Shown here in pieces: positions 8,642-18,011 of a DNA stretch of 64,000 bases. Under the pieces are notes generated by a model. It was not told the DNA's origin and did no database searches. It was given only the letters and a program-made list of their open reading frames with translations. Position 1 is the stretch's first letter, and each line of letters opens with the position of its first letter. The stretch comes from CAWBOY01 sp963790585 (GTDB taxonomy: Bacteria; Planctomycetota; Planctomycetia; Gemmatales; Gemmataceae), in the NCBI GenBank assembly GCA_963790585.1, contig CAWBOY010000001.1, positions 124,001 to 188,000 of the forward strand, in the 5' to 3' direction. The position numbers were made by a program, and so were the translations under genes.

Positions 8642-11128
8642 ATGAACCGCCTGATGTCTCTATTGTTCGTAATTCTAGTCGGGACATTGCCTGTGCGCAC
8701 GGCGGAGGAACCAGTGAATGCTCTGCCGCCGTTGGCGCCAGTCGTGATAGGCAAGCCGTCGCGGATCGAGGTTCATCCGAGCAAAGTCGAGCTGGCGTCG
8801 GCACGGCAGCAAGTGCAGCTTGTTGTTACGGGCCATTACGAAGATGGCTCCATCGTAGATCTCACGCGCGCAGCCGAAATCGTGATCGGTGATTTGAAGG
8901 TGGCTTCGGTTCAAGGCGGTGTCTTGGCCCCAGTCGGCGATGGCAAAACGACGGCGACCGTTCGAGTGGACCGTCTACAGGCAGTGCTGACGGTAAATGT
9001 AAGCGGTCAAGACAAAGGGGATCCGATCTCGTTTCATTATGGGGCGATCCCTGCGCTGACGAAACAGGGATGCAATGCAGGCTCGTGCCATGGATCGCCG
9101 AGCGGGAAAGGGAACTTCTCGTTATCGATGTTGGGCTATGATTCGGACTCGGATCTGACCGTGCTGGTGCGATCGGATCGTGGACGGCGGCTCAATGTCA
9201 TGGAGCCTGAGAAAAGCTTATTGCTGCGCAAGCCGACAATGGCGGTCAGTCACGGCGGTGGCCAACGTCTGCTTAAAACGGATGCGGCTTATGACGTGTT
9301 ACGTCGTTGGATTCAAGAAGGCGCCAAATCCGATGCCGGCGTCGCCCCAAAGCTCAGTCGCGTTGAGGTCTATCCTGAAGTAGGACGCATTATCCGCAAG
9401 CCGGCACACACGCAACAACTCAGCGTCTTGGCCTACTTCAGCGATGGAAGCGTCCGCGACGTGACACCATTGGCGAGTTACTCGACTTCAGACGAACAGG
9501 TGGCCGTCGTCAGCCCGAGTGGCCAGGTGATTGGCAAATCGCGCGGCATCGCGGCTATCAGCGTGCGATTTCTCGAAGAGGTCATTACACGGCCTTTCAC
9601 TTTTGTCGAGGACTTGACGAGCTTTTCCTGGAACAATCCCAAGTCGAATAATTATGTTGATGATCTTGTATATGAGCAACTCAAGCTACTGAATTTTCTG
9701 CCTGCCGATACCTGTGGTGATGAGCAATTTTTGCGACGCGTTTATCTGGACGTTATTGGCTTACTGCCGACGATCGAGGAAACCAAGGCCTTTCTCAAAG
9801 ATACCTCCACGGACAAGCGCGCTAAGCTAATCGATCAGCTGCTCGAACGGCCTGAGTTCGCTAAATTTTGGGGCCAGAAGACGGCGGACCTTTTGCGCGT
9901 GAATCCGAAACGGCTCACGGACGAGGGGGCCAAGAAATACAACGATTGGATCGTCAAAGCGGTCGCCGAGAATATGCCCTATGACAAGTTCGTCACGGCT
10001 CTCCTGACGGCGGACGGGGACACGTTTGAGAATCCGCCGGCTAATTATTATCGTGCGGCCGAGGATACGGCCACAGTCACGGAGACGACTTCGCAGCTCT
10101 TCATGGGCATTCGGATTTCGTGCGCCAAGTGCCATAATCACCCATTCGAGCGTTGGACGCAGGATAATTATTATGGCATCGGGGCTGTGTTCCACCGCGT
10201 GCAGCGTGATGGGAAGAAAGATCCAAAACGAAAGACAGCGACAGGAGCAGCGGTCATCAGCGTTGCACTCTCTGGCGAGATCAAACAACCTCGCACCGGG
10301 CATGAGATGAAGCCCTGGTTGCCGTTACTAGGCGAAGTAAACGTCCCGCCGAATGAGGATCGTCGGGCCGTCTTCGCTCGTTGGCTGACCAAGCCGGACA
10401 ATCCGTTCTTCGCCCGGGTCGAGGTCAATCGGATCTGGGCCCATCTACTGGGCCGCGGCATTGTCGATCCGGTCGATGATTTCCGCGAATCGAATCCGGC
10501 GTCCAATCCGAAGCTGCTCGATGCCCTAGCCAAGGACTTCGTCGAACATGGCTACGACCGTAAACGGATGATTCGCGTCATTCTGAATAGCAGAACCTAC
10601 CAACAGAAAGCCGACCGCAACCCATTAAATCAGGGAGACGATCGCTTTTTCACAGCTGCGCGTGTGCGGCTACTTAGCGCGGAACAAGTGTTGGACGCCG
10701 TAAGTCGAGTGACAGGGCTCCAGGAGAGATTGTCTGGCGTTCCAGAGGGAACATGGGCGACACAAATGCCGGTGCCGAATCCGAGAGGCTTCCTGGCGGC
10801 GTTCGGCCAGCCGCCCCGCGAATCGTCGTGTCAATGTGAGCGGAGCAACGATCCGACCTTGGAACAGGCATTGCAACTTCTCAATGGCCCCACAGTTCAG
10901 AAAAAGGTCCAGGCCAGCAATAACCGGATTCAAAAAATGCTCAAAGCAAACGAGAGCGATGAGGCAATTATCGAAGACTTGTACTTGGCCGCGTTCTGCC
11001 GCAAGCCAACGGCGGAAGAGATGACGAAAACCAAGAAGTATTTGGCGAGCCAGGACGATCGTGGCAATGGACTCGAAGATATATTATGGGCGATCATGAA
11101 TACCCGCGAATTCGTGTTTCAGCATTGA
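8642..11128 (+). CDS. Secreted DUF1549/DUF1553 protein with Ig-like domains
   Basis: An 828-residue secreted protein (signal MNRLMSLLFVILVGTLPVRTAEE). The order is: a Big_2-type Ig-like domain at about residues 40-120, a planctomycete cytochrome-like segment with CNAGSCHGSPSGKG at about 144, a second Ig-like domain at about 235-315, DUF1549 from about 340 with SCAKCHNHPFERW near residue 495, and DUF1553 to the end. CxxCH-like motifs suggest haem or metal binding, though biochemical proof for this family is lacking. It follows a DUF1501 gene, the usual partner, so the two probably act together outside the cytoplasm. Intact. Confidence 0.93.
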   Translation: MNRLMSLLFVILVGTLPVRTAEEPVNALPPLAPVVIGKPSRIEVHPSKVELASARQQVQLVVTGHYEDGSIVDLTRAAEIVIGDLKVASVQGGVLAPVGDGKTTATVRVDRLQAVLTVNVSGQDKGDPISFHYGAIPALTKQGCNAGSCHGSPSGKGNFSLSMLGYDSDSDLTVLVRSDRGRRLNVMEPEKSLLLRKPTMAVSHGGGQRLLKTDAAYDVLRRWIQEGAKSDAGVAPKLSRVEVYPEVGRIIRKPAHTQQLSVLAYFSDGSVRDVTPLASYSTSDEQVAVVSPSGQVIGKSRGIAAISVRFLEEVITRPFTFVEDLTSFSWNNPKSNNYVDDLVYEQLKLLNFLPADTCGDEQFLRRVYLDVIGLLPTIEETKAFLKDTSTDKRAKLIDQLLERPEFAKFWGQKTADLLRVNPKRLTDEGAKKYNDWIVKAVAENMPYDKFVTALLTADGDTFENPPANYYRAAEDTATVTETTSQLFMGIRISCAKCHNHPFERWTQDNYYGIGAVFHRVQRDGKKDPKRKTATGAAVISVALSGEIKQPRTGHEMKPWLPLLGEVNVPPNEDRRAVFARWLTKPDNPFFARVEVNRIWAHLLGRGIVDPVDDFRESNPASNPKLLDALAKDFVEHGYDRKRMIRVILNSRTYQQKADRNPLNQGDDRFFTAARVRLLSAEQVLDAVSRVTGLQERLSGVPEGTWATQMPVPNPRGFLAAFGQPPRESSCQCERSNDPTLEQALQLLNGPTVQKKVQASNNRIQKMLKANESDEAIIEDLYLAAFCRKPTAEEMTKTKKYLASQDDRGNGLEDILWAIMNTREFVFQH

Positions 11129-11168
11129 TCGCAAGAAGTGACAAGCGGCATCATCGAGGAGTCGGGGT

Positions 11169-12113
11169 GTGAGCGACTTCGACAGTCCGTGGAAGGAAAC
11201 CCTAGATCTCTACCTTCAGCTTTTTCTGGAGTTCTTTTTTCGGAACATTCATGATGCGATCGACTGGAGCCGACATTATGAGTCTCTAGATACAGAGCTC
11301 CAACAGGTAGCCCCTGAAGATGAGGCAGGCCGACTGTTGGCTGACCGATTGTACCGCGTCTGGCGGCAAGACGGAGAGGAAGCGTGGGTCTTGATTCATA
11401 TCGAGGTCCAGAGCCAGGCGGAGCCAGACTTCGCGGAGAGGATGCTACTCTACCAAAATCGGCTCTTCGATCGGTTTCGACGGCCCGTCGCCAGTCTTGC
11501 TATATTAGGTGACGATCGAGTGTCGTGGCGGCCGAGCCAGTATCGCCGCGAGATCTGGGACTGTGAGCTGAATTTCAAATATCCGGTAGTCAAACTAACG
11601 GATTATCAGGATCAGATACCCGCGCTCGAGGCCGCCTCAAACCCGATCGGTCTCGTCGTGTTGGCGCACTTACAAACCAACGCCACACGCCAGGATATGG
11701 AGACGCGCCGGGCCTGGAAGTCACGGCTCATACGCGGCTTGCTCGATAGCGGATTGGATACTTCGACGATTCGACAAATGTTTCGCGTGATCGACTGGAT
11801 GATGGTCTTACCTGATGTTCTGGCCGAAGAGCTTCGTGTAGAGATAAATCGCTATCAGGAGGAAAAGAAAATGCCATACATCACAAGTTTTGAGCGACTA
11901 GCGCGTAAAGAAGGATTAGAAGAAGGTCGAAGAGAGGCCGCGCTTGCGAAACACGAGAGCATCGAACTTGCACTAACACGCAATTTTGGCGACGGAGGAT
12001 TAGAGCTGATTCCTGCTATCAAGAGTATCTTTGATTTGAATCGCTTACGAGAAATAGAAACGGCGATTTACACTAAATTAACTGTTGATGACATTCGGAG
12101 TCTCCTCGTGTAG
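11169..12113 (+). CDS. Rpn/PDDEXK-family nuclease or transposase-like protein
   Basis: A 314-residue protein starting at GTG, in the Rpn (recombination-promoting nuclease) group of PD-(D/E)xK enzymes. The nuclease core is visible as ADRLYRVWRQDGEEAWVLIHIEVQSQ (residues about 57-82, with the E-x-Q strand), then FAERMLLYQNRLFDRF and SLAILGD. The C-terminal quarter is a charged helical tail that begins at an internal methionine (residue 235) behind a near-perfect ribosome binding site. Rpn enzymes in Enterobacteria act in phage defence and are restrained by a protein made from such an internal start. The same arrangement is inferred here. Confidence 0.85.
   Translation: MSDFDSPWKETLDLYLQLFLEFFFRNIHDAIDWSRHYESLDTELQQVAPEDEAGRLLADRLYRVWRQDGEEAWVLIHIEVQSQAEPDFAERMLLYQNRLFDRFRRPVASLAILGDDRVSWRPSQYRREIWDCELNFKYPVVKLTDYQDQIPALEAASNPIGLVVLAHLQTNATRQDMETRRAWKSRLIRGLLDSGLDTSTIRQMFRVIDWMMVLPDVLAEELRVEINRYQEEKKMPYITSFERLARKEGLEEGRREAALAKHESIELALTRNFGDGGLELIPAIKSIFDLNRLREIETAIYTKLTVDDIRSLLV
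11857..11862 (+). promoter_or_regulatory. Internal Shine-Dalgarno AGGAGG inside the Rpn gene
   Basis: A perfect AGGAGG lies 8 nt upstream of the in-frame ATG at 11871. It is far better than anything in front of the annotated GTG start of the full gene, which argues that internal initiation is selected and strong. Confidence 0.75.
11871..12113 (+). CDS. Predicted intragenic C-terminal Rpn product (antitoxin-like)
   Basis: An 80-residue protein read in the same frame as the Rpn gene from the ATG at 11871 (MPYITSFERLARKEG start). It has a charged helix with KEGLEEGRREAALAKHE followed by a compact tail ending DDIRSLLV. Evidence that it is a real unit: the AGGAGG site upstream, and the fact that exactly this segment, start codon to stop codon, is repeated as a stand-alone ORF just downstream. 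In characterised Rpn systems the small C-terminal product neutralises the full-length nuclease; that role is inferred here. Confidence 0.55.
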   Translation: MPYITSFERLARKEGLEEGRREAALAKHESIELALTRNFGDGGLELIPAIKSIFDLNRLREIETAIYTKLTVDDIRSLLV

Positions 12114-12123
12114 GAAAAGCATA

Positions 12124-12132
12124 ATGCCATAT
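12124..12132. repeat. Left 9-bp target-site duplication of the IS4-family element
   Basis: ATGCCATAT, repeated directly at 13463-13471 on the other side of the element. The first three bases are the start codon of the duplicated Rpn-tail ORF. Confidence 0.9.
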
Positions 12133-13462
12133 CACTACTGTCCCATCATAAGTCGAATAGCGACAACTGTTTATGACCAGCGGCATCCTCATTCGGGACG
12201 TTTTGACTGGTTAAGGCCTCAAAAAGCGGCGTTTTCTCGAAAAGTCCGAGACTCAAAATTTGCAAAATTTCATTCAAGCTCCGATCGATCTTGAGTTCCT
12301 TTTTGACAATCGCGACCAAGACGTATGCGCTTATGGCAATCCAGATTTGCGTCTTCACTGCATTCTCGGACGTGCCATAAAAGGCTTTGATTCGTAGATG
12401 CTGCTTGATCCATTTGAAGAAAAGCTCCACCTGCCAACGGCATTTGTATAGCTTGGCGATCGTCAGAGCATCCAACACGAAGTTGTTGGTCAGAAATACC
12501 AAACGCTTGCCCGTTTCCGAATCGAGATACTTGATTCTTCGCAAAGGTACTGGATACTCGTTCGCTGTCGTGACGCCCGTCAGTCTGATGGTTTGATCGC
12601 AACAAAGCCCTGTGGTTTTATCGACCGTACGTTTCGCCCGGCAACGGTACTGGAGGTTCTTCTTGGCACGTGTGACGAAGAAAGCCATGTTCGTCTGGAA
12701 GACGTACAGGCGAGCAAAATCGATGTAGCCTCGATCCATGACGTAGAAGGCTCCGGCTTCCAAGGCGAGAAGGTCGAGAGCTTTCACGTCGTGCATTTTT
12801 CCGCTGGAAACGTGGACAAAGCAGGGGATGTTGCCACGCAGATCGATCAGGGTATGCAGCTTGACGGCTCCCTTCCGTTGACGAAATCGAGCCCACGGGA
12901 AGAGCGTTAGGCATAGATCGATCGTCGTGGAATCGAAGGCGTAGACAGTTTGCTCTAACGCCACATCCAAGGAGTCCTCCGCATAGAGTTTGCGTGCGTG
13001 AGCAATGAGAATGGCGGCAAAATCGCTGTAGATCCGCCAATCGCGATTTTGATTGGCATTGGCCAAGGTGTTGCGTGCTACCTTGCCACGAATGCCAACG
13101 TGATACAGCTTGGCTTTCAGAGAATTCAAGCAAATTTCGATGTCGCGCAAGCTTGTTCGATACGTCAGTTGAGCAAAAGTCATACAGAGGAATTGATCGA
13201 AGCAAGAGAATTTGCGAACGCGATAATTGCCTCGGTATTTGCGGACACAGCGGTCGAAATCGCGTTTGGGTAGGAAGGCCATGAGTTGGGCGAACAGAAA
13301 CGTCCCGGTGTGCATCGTCAAGTCCTTTCCACAGTTTTCCGTGGGAAAGACTAGCAGAATGCAACCGACCGAGTTGAAATCGATACAGCCTAGAAATGGT
13401 CATAACTATGGCTCAAATAATAGGTTACGCCAATGTTTCAAACGCTCAATGGGACAGTAGTG
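12133..13462. mobile_element. Complete IS4-family insertion sequence, 1330 bp
   Basis: Bounded by 14-bp perfect terminal inverted repeats (CACTACTGTCCCAT at 12133-12146 and its complement at 13449-13462) and by a 9-bp direct target duplication. It carries one transposase gene on the minus strand. Intact ends and an intact transposase ORF imply a recent and possibly active insertion. It interrupts a duplicated Rpn-tail ORF. Confidence 0.93.
12146..13321 (-). CDS. IS4-family transposase (DUF4372 plus DDE domain)
   Basis: A 391-residue transposase. The N-terminal part (FAQLMAFLPKRDFDRCVRKYRG) is the DUF4372 domain found before the catalytic core in one IS4 subgroup. The DDE core follows: YAFDSTTIDLCLTLFPWARF with the first aspartate, FYVMDRGYIDFARLY with the second, and the IS4 Y-(2)-R-(3)-E-(6)-K signature as YKCRWQVELFFKWIKQHL with the glutamate. 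The gene almost fills the element and reads through to its left inverted repeat. Intact. Confidence 0.93.
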   Translation of the reverse strand: MTMHTGTFLFAQLMAFLPKRDFDRCVRKYRGNYRVRKFSCFDQFLCMTFAQLTYRTSLRDIEICLNSLKAKLYHVGIRGKVARNTLANANQNRDWRIYSDFAAILIAHARKLYAEDSLDVALEQTVYAFDSTTIDLCLTLFPWARFRQRKGAVKLHTLIDLRGNIPCFVHVSSGKMHDVKALDLLALEAGAFYVMDRGYIDFARLYVFQTNMAFFVTRAKKNLQYRCRAKRTVDKTTGLCCDQTIRLTGVTTANEYPVPLRRIKYLDSETGKRLVFLTNNFVLDALTIAKLYKCRWQVELFFKWIKQHLRIKAFYGTSENAVKTQIWIAISAYVLVAIVKKELKIDRSLNEILQILSLGLFEKTPLFEALTSQNVPNEDAAGHKQLSLFDL

Positions 13463-13704
13463 ATGCCATATATCACAAGTTTCGAGCGATTGGCGCATCA
13501 AGAGGGGGTAGAAGAAGGTCGAAGAGAAGGTGCAGTTGCTAAGCAGAAAGTATCGCGCGTGCTCTGGAAGACAAACTTGGAGACAGCGGACTGTCGCTCA
13601 TTCCGGCTATCAAGAATATCCTTGATTTGGATAGCTTAGAAAAAATAGAAGACGCGATTTATGGTGGGTTGTCAGTCGATGACATTCGGCGTCTCCTTGC
13701 TTAG
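13463..13704 (+). pseudogene. Stand-alone duplicate of the Rpn C-terminal tail, split by the IS and frame-broken
   Basis: Once the IS and one target duplication are removed, an ORF starts at the ATG at 12124/13463, 10 nt after the stop of the Rpn gene, with its own AGGA site 8 nt upstream. It repeats the internal product from first codon to stop: MPYITSFERLAHQEGVEEGRREGA, then, after a one-base loss at about 13547, IARALEDKLGDSGLSLIPAIKNILDLDSLEKIEDAIY and DDIRRLLA. Its length is 242 nt against 243 in the parent. Identity is partial, so the duplication is old while the IS is young. Confidence 0.75.
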
Positions 13705-13757
13705 GCCAAGCATCATGCCTCACTCGAAATCTGCTTCCTTAACAGGAACCGGGACAT

Positions 13758-15136
13758 ATGTATAGTTTGACCATCGCCTCTCTGCTACTGGCATTCATCG
13801 CTGCCGACGAGCCGATGAGTAAACCCGTCAGCTTCCGTAATGAGATTGCGCCGATCCTGGTCGAACGATGTCTGGCGTGCCACGGCCCGATGAAGGCTTC
13901 GGGGGCATTTCGAGTCGATACCTTCGAGCGGCTCTTGCGTAAGTCGGAATCGGGCTACGCGGTCGTCGTCGGCAAAGCCGGGGAGAGCGATCTTTATCGT
14001 CTGCTCGTCACCGACGAAGCGACGGAACGGATGCCGAAGCGTTCGGACCCACTGGCGAAGCAGCAGGTCGAGCTTGTGAAGCGCTGGATCAACGAGGGCG
14101 CGAAGTTCGATGGCCCCGATCCCAAGTCCGATCTCGCCACGCTCGTTCCCGCTCGCTCCCAGCCCGACCCGCCGGATTTGTATCGGCAACCTGTACCCGT
14201 TTCGGCTTTGGCATTGTCTCCGGATGGCAAAGAGCTGGCGACTGGCGGCTATCATGAAGTGCTTATCTGGAATGTCGAAGACGGTCAGCTCTTGCGCCGG
14301 ATAAAGAACGTCGCCCAGCAGACGCAAGGTTTAGCCTATAACGCCGATGGCTCTTTGCTTGCCGTCGCCGGCGGCACGCCGGGCGAATATGGGGAACTCA
14401 AGACTTTTGATCCGCGCACGGGCAAACTTGTTCGCATCTTCGATACCAGCGCGGATGTCGTTCTCGCCGTGGCGTTTAGTCCCGATGGAAAATTAATAGC
14501 CTCGGCCGGAGCCGACCGGACGCTGCGCGTCTATCAATTGGCCGATGGCAAGGAGTTATGCCGCGTGCGTCAGAACGCGGACTACGTGACCGCCGTCAGC
14601 TTTAACCGCGACTCGACTTCCGTGGCCGGGTCGAGCCGAGACAAGATGGTCAAGGTATTTGAACCACGAACTGGCAAGCTCCAGGCGACATATATTGGTC
14701 ATCCGAACAAGGTATTCGCCGTGGCCTTTGATACCTCCACTAATCGTGCTTGCAGCGCAGGCGAAGACAATCGCCTTCATATCTGGGACCCCAAAGCCGT
14801 CGCGGCCTTCGACGGCACGGCCGCGCAAATGGAGGACCGCTTCAAGAAGGAGCCGCCGGTCAAGTTTATACCGGGCTTCGACCGCGAGGTTCTCAGCCTT
14901 AGTGTGCGCGAGGGACATGTCTTCACGCTCTTGCCAGTGGCATGGTTCGCCAGCATGATCTCACCACGCTCAAACCCGTGCGCGACTATAAGGGGCTCAG
15001 AGACTGGGCCTGCTGTGTTGCCGCTGATAGCCGGTATGTCGCCGCAGGCAGCTTCGACGGCATGGTATGTATTTGGAATGTGAACGACGGGAGCTTAGTA
15101 AAGCGTTTCATCGCGGCACCGCTGAAGAAGCGATAA
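13758..15136 (+). CDS. Planctomycete cytochrome-type (PSCyt1) plus WD40-repeat protein, frame-broken near the 3' end
   Basis: A short signal-like N-terminus precedes a planctomycete-type c-type cytochrome domain with CLACHG at about residue 42. From about residue 150 to the end come WD40-type repeats (ALALSPDGKELATGGYHEVLIWNVEDG, AVAFSPDGKLIASAGADRTLRVYQLADG, AFDTSTNRACSAGEDNRLHIWDPK). At about 14926-14930 the frame shifts: one frame runs on as non-family sequence to 15083, while another continues RQHDLTTLKPVRDYKGLRDW and a final WD40 blade (AAGSFDGMVCIWNVNDGS) to 15136. One missing base in ACGCTC explains it. Such proteins are secreted and probably build multiprotein scaffolds. Confidence 0.85.
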
Positions 15137-15173
15137 GTTCCGCGCATTCTTAGGCCGGCTTCCGGAGTTACGG

Positions 15174-15560
15174 ATGATCCGTTGGCGTTGGCCGCTGGCC
15201 GTTGCTGCGAGTGAAATTTTCCTCGGCGGTTTATGGCTTCTCATTCGACCGGAAAGCCTCTTCTTGCTCCTTCATATAGAGCCGCGCGACTTTTCCCTGT
15301 GGCGGGCGATCGGCTTCCTGGAGGTTTCGCAAGGATTCTGCACCTTTTTTTGTTCGTGGAAGCCTGTCGAATATCGTGGCCTCGCACTTGTGCCGCTGCT
15401 CGGCAGGACGCTCGGGGCGGCGTTGTGGCTGTGGGTTTCTCAGGTCGATTGGCTGCCAATTCCATCGTTCGCCTTGATCGGACTCATCGTTCATCAGATA
15501 CTCTGGATACCGCTGCTCGCGGCTTATTTGCTTTCGCCGCTTTTTCGATCCGAGAGGTGA
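15174..15560 (+). CDS. Small membrane protein of unknown function
   Basis: A 128-residue protein with about four hydrophobic segments (around residues 7-32, 40-62, 70-92 and 98-122). No family was recognised. It sits 37 bp after the WD40 gene and 6 bp before the C25 peptidase gene, so it may be co-transcribed with both. Function unknown. Confidence 0.6.
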   Translation: MIRWRWPLAVAASEIFLGGLWLLIRPESLFLLLHIEPRDFSLWRAIGFLEVSQGFCTFFCSWKPVEYRGLALVPLLGRTLGAALWLWVSQVDWLPIPSFALIGLIVHQILWIPLLAAYLLSPLFRSER

Positions 15561-15566
15561 TACATA

Positions 15567-17145
15567 ATGCGCCCCTTGCTTCTGTCACTCCTGATGTTGG
15601 GGTCGCTCGGGTCGGTTCAAGCGGCCGCGGAGCCGGCGCTTTTATGGGTCGTCGTGACGGCTCCTGCCTTTCGAGAGAACATCGAGCCGTTGTGCGAACA
15701 GCGAAAAAACCAGGGCTTTCAAGTAAAAGTGTTACAGACAACGGACATACTCACGGCGCCAGATCGTCAGCGGCGAGGCCGACAAGTTACGTGATCAGGT
15801 TCGCAAGCTCTGCGCCGACCACAAGGGGCCAAGCTACGTCCTGCTCGTCGGTGCGATCGAAGCCGGAACATTGAGCGAGCCGGAAAAAAAGGTCGTGCCC
15901 GCGCTCAAGGGTACGATGGGCCGAATGAAAGACCAGCCGAGTGACAATGGCTATGGCTGCGATGGCGTCTCTCTTCTTCCCGTAGCTGCCGTTGGCCGAT
16001 TCCCCGCCCGCACAGAAGCCGAGGCGCGCGGCATGGTGCAAAAGACCCTCGACTACGAGCGCGACGATCCGCCGGGAACTTGGCGTCGCCGCCTTACCGT
16101 TCTCGCGGGCATTCCCGCTTACAACGCCTTCGTCGATCGCATGGTCGAGAGTCTCGCCATGGCCCGCTTCGAGCGGCTCGATCCCATCTGGTCAGGCCGG
16201 GCCATCTATCACAATGAAAACTCGCGGTTCTGCGTGCCGGACGACCTATTACACGATTACGCCCTCCGCAATGTCAGCGAAGGTCAAGCGTTTACCTTTT
16301 ATTTTGGTCATTCCAATGCCACGGGGTTCTATGCGGGCAACGCGCGCTATCTACTCCGTGAGGACTGGGAACGCGTCAAAATCGGCCGGGGCCGTGGTAT
16401 CCTGGCTACCTTCGGTTGCAATGGTTGCCAGCTCAAAGGCTTCGCCGGTGAGGGCTATGGCGTCGCGGCTATGCGCAATCCCAACGGCCCATCGGCGGTG
16501 CTGGGCTCACATGGCATCTGCTTCGCGGCAATCGTGCAACTGGCGGCCGACGGCCTGGTCGACAGCACGTTCACGGGCAAGATGCCGCAACGCCTCGGCG
16601 AAAGCTGGCTCGCCTGCAAAAAAGGCGTCGCCGACGGCAAAATCGATGACGTGACCTATCGCTTGCTCGACGCAGTCGATGGCGACGCCCGCATTCCGCA
16701 AGCGACGCAGCGGCTCGAACATCTCGAAATGTTCACGCTCCTGGGCGACCCAGCTCTAAAGCTGCCCGACTTGCCTGCCGATATCGAATGGAAGTCGGAA
16801 GGAAAGGCAGAGCCAGGCGCGACCCTGACCCTCACCGGCTCAGCGCCAAGACGCCTCGAAGGTTCAAAGGTACGCCTGACGCTCGAACGTCCCGTCGCCA
16901 GCCAGCCCAGTGACTTGGAAAAAATGCCCAAGGCGCCCGGCCCGGACCGCGATAAGGTGATGCTGACGAATTATCTTCGAGCCAATCGATTCGTCCTGGC
17001 TGATGCCGACGCGATTGTCAAAGATGGCCGATTTGTGACGAAACTGACATTGCCCGATAAACTACCTTCGGGCAAGCTACTGCTCCGAGCCTACGCGGCA
17101 AACGACAAGTATGAAGCGATGCGCACGCTCGTGATCGAACGATAG
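15567..17145 (+). CDS. C25-family (gingipain-like) secreted cysteine peptidase, frame-broken
   Basis: The N-terminal frame gives a signal peptide (MRPLLLSLLMLGSLGSVQAAAE) and the first strand. At about 15755-15762 the family sequence moves by one base and continues as SGEADKLRDQVRKLCADHKGP, then SYVLLVGAIEAG. The catalytic histidine is in FYFGHSNATGFY, and the catalytic cysteine is in ATFGCNGCQ; this His...Cys spacing is that of C25 peptidases. The family is secreted in Bacteroidetes; planctomycete members are poorly studied. The C-terminal part from about residue 305 is a beta-rich Ig-like tail. The break lies near a C/G-rich stretch and is probably a sequencing indel. Confidence 0.78.
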
Positions 17146-17176
17146 CCACAAAAGAAAAGAATCCCCTCGGTGCTTC

Positions 17177-17641
17177 ATGATGAATCAGTTCGTGCAGGAT
17201 GGAATCTCGATTCGTTACCCAGGCGATTGGCAGATCGATCAGGACGAGGTCGAACAAGGTTGGACGATCGTCTTGCAGAGCCCGTCGACGGCTTTTCTAA
17301 TGATGACATATGACGACACGATGCCCGAGATCGAGTCGATGGCCGACACCGCTCTCGAAGCATTGCGCTCCGAATACCCGACCCTCGAGGCTGAAGCCCG
17401 CGTCGAATCAATAGCCGAGCAGCGTGCCGTTGGCCATGACATGAACTTCTTCAGCCTCGACTTGCCCGCCACCTGTTGGACGCGCTGCCTTTACGCCGGG
17501 ACCGGCAGTTTGCTCATCTTGTGTCAATCGAGTGACATCGATCTCGACGGCGCCCGCCCCGTGCTGCAGGCTATCTGCGCGTCGCTGGTCGTCGCCGAAG
17601 AAGAGGACGCCTCCCATGACGATGCCGATAACGCAAATTGA
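17177..17641 (+). CDS. Hypothetical protein, PsbP/DUF1795-like length
   Basis: A 154-residue protein without signal peptide. It begins with VQDGISIRYPGDWQIDQDE and then a FLMMTYDD strand, a pattern seen in small alpha/beta proteins of the PsbP/DUF1795 type; the match is only general. It overlaps the next gene by 26 bp, so the two are probably coupled. Function unknown. Confidence 0.6.
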   Translation: MMNQFVQDGISIRYPGDWQIDQDEVEQGWTIVLQSPSTAFLMMTYDDTMPEIESMADTALEALRSEYPTLEAEARVESIAEQRAVGHDMNFFSLDLPATCWTRCLYAGTGSLLILCQSSDIDLDGARPVLQAICASLVVAEEEDASHDDADNAN

Positions 17642-18008
17642 CCATTGCTCGGTGTTGATAACCGACGTTGCCCGCAGTCGCCATTTCTACGGCAACATCC
17701 TTGGCCTCAAGGAAATCGCCGGCCCGCGCACCTTCGACTTCGTAGTCGTCTGGTTCGACCTCGGTAGTCAACACCTGCACCTTCTTTTGAAGGACAGCCC
17801 CGACACCATCAGCCCGCGTCATTTCGCCCTGCGCGTCACTGACATAGCCGCCGCCCGAACGCATTGCCATCAACACGACGTCGAAATCGTCGAGACGACG
17901 CCGATCCCCTTCTGCGATCGCTTTTTCATCCGCGATCCCGACGGCAATCGGATCGAGATCATTCAGTGGCTGAAGACCTATGATCCGGTAGAGAGCGGCA
18001 AGCGGTGA
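17616..18008 (+). CDS. VOC-family (glyoxalase/dioxygenase-like) protein
   Basis: A 130-residue single VOC domain. The ATG at 17616 gives ITQIDHCSVLITDVARSRHFYGNILGLKEI, the classic first beta-alpha-beta unit with its metal-ligand histidine in DHC. A second histidine stands in HLHLLLK, and the C-terminal strand is FFIRDPDGNRIEIIQW with the metal-ligand glutamate in EII. The upstream in-frame part is only a readthrough of the previous gene in another frame. Substrate unknown; family members include glyoxalase I and FosA. Confidence 0.88.
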   Translation: MTMPITQIDHCSVLITDVARSRHFYGNILGLKEIAGPRTFDFVVVWFDLGSQHLHLLLKDSPDTISPRHFALRVTDIAAARTHCHQHDVEIVETTPIPFCDRFFIRDPDGNRIEIIQWLKTYDPVESGKR

Positions 18009-18011
18009 TTA

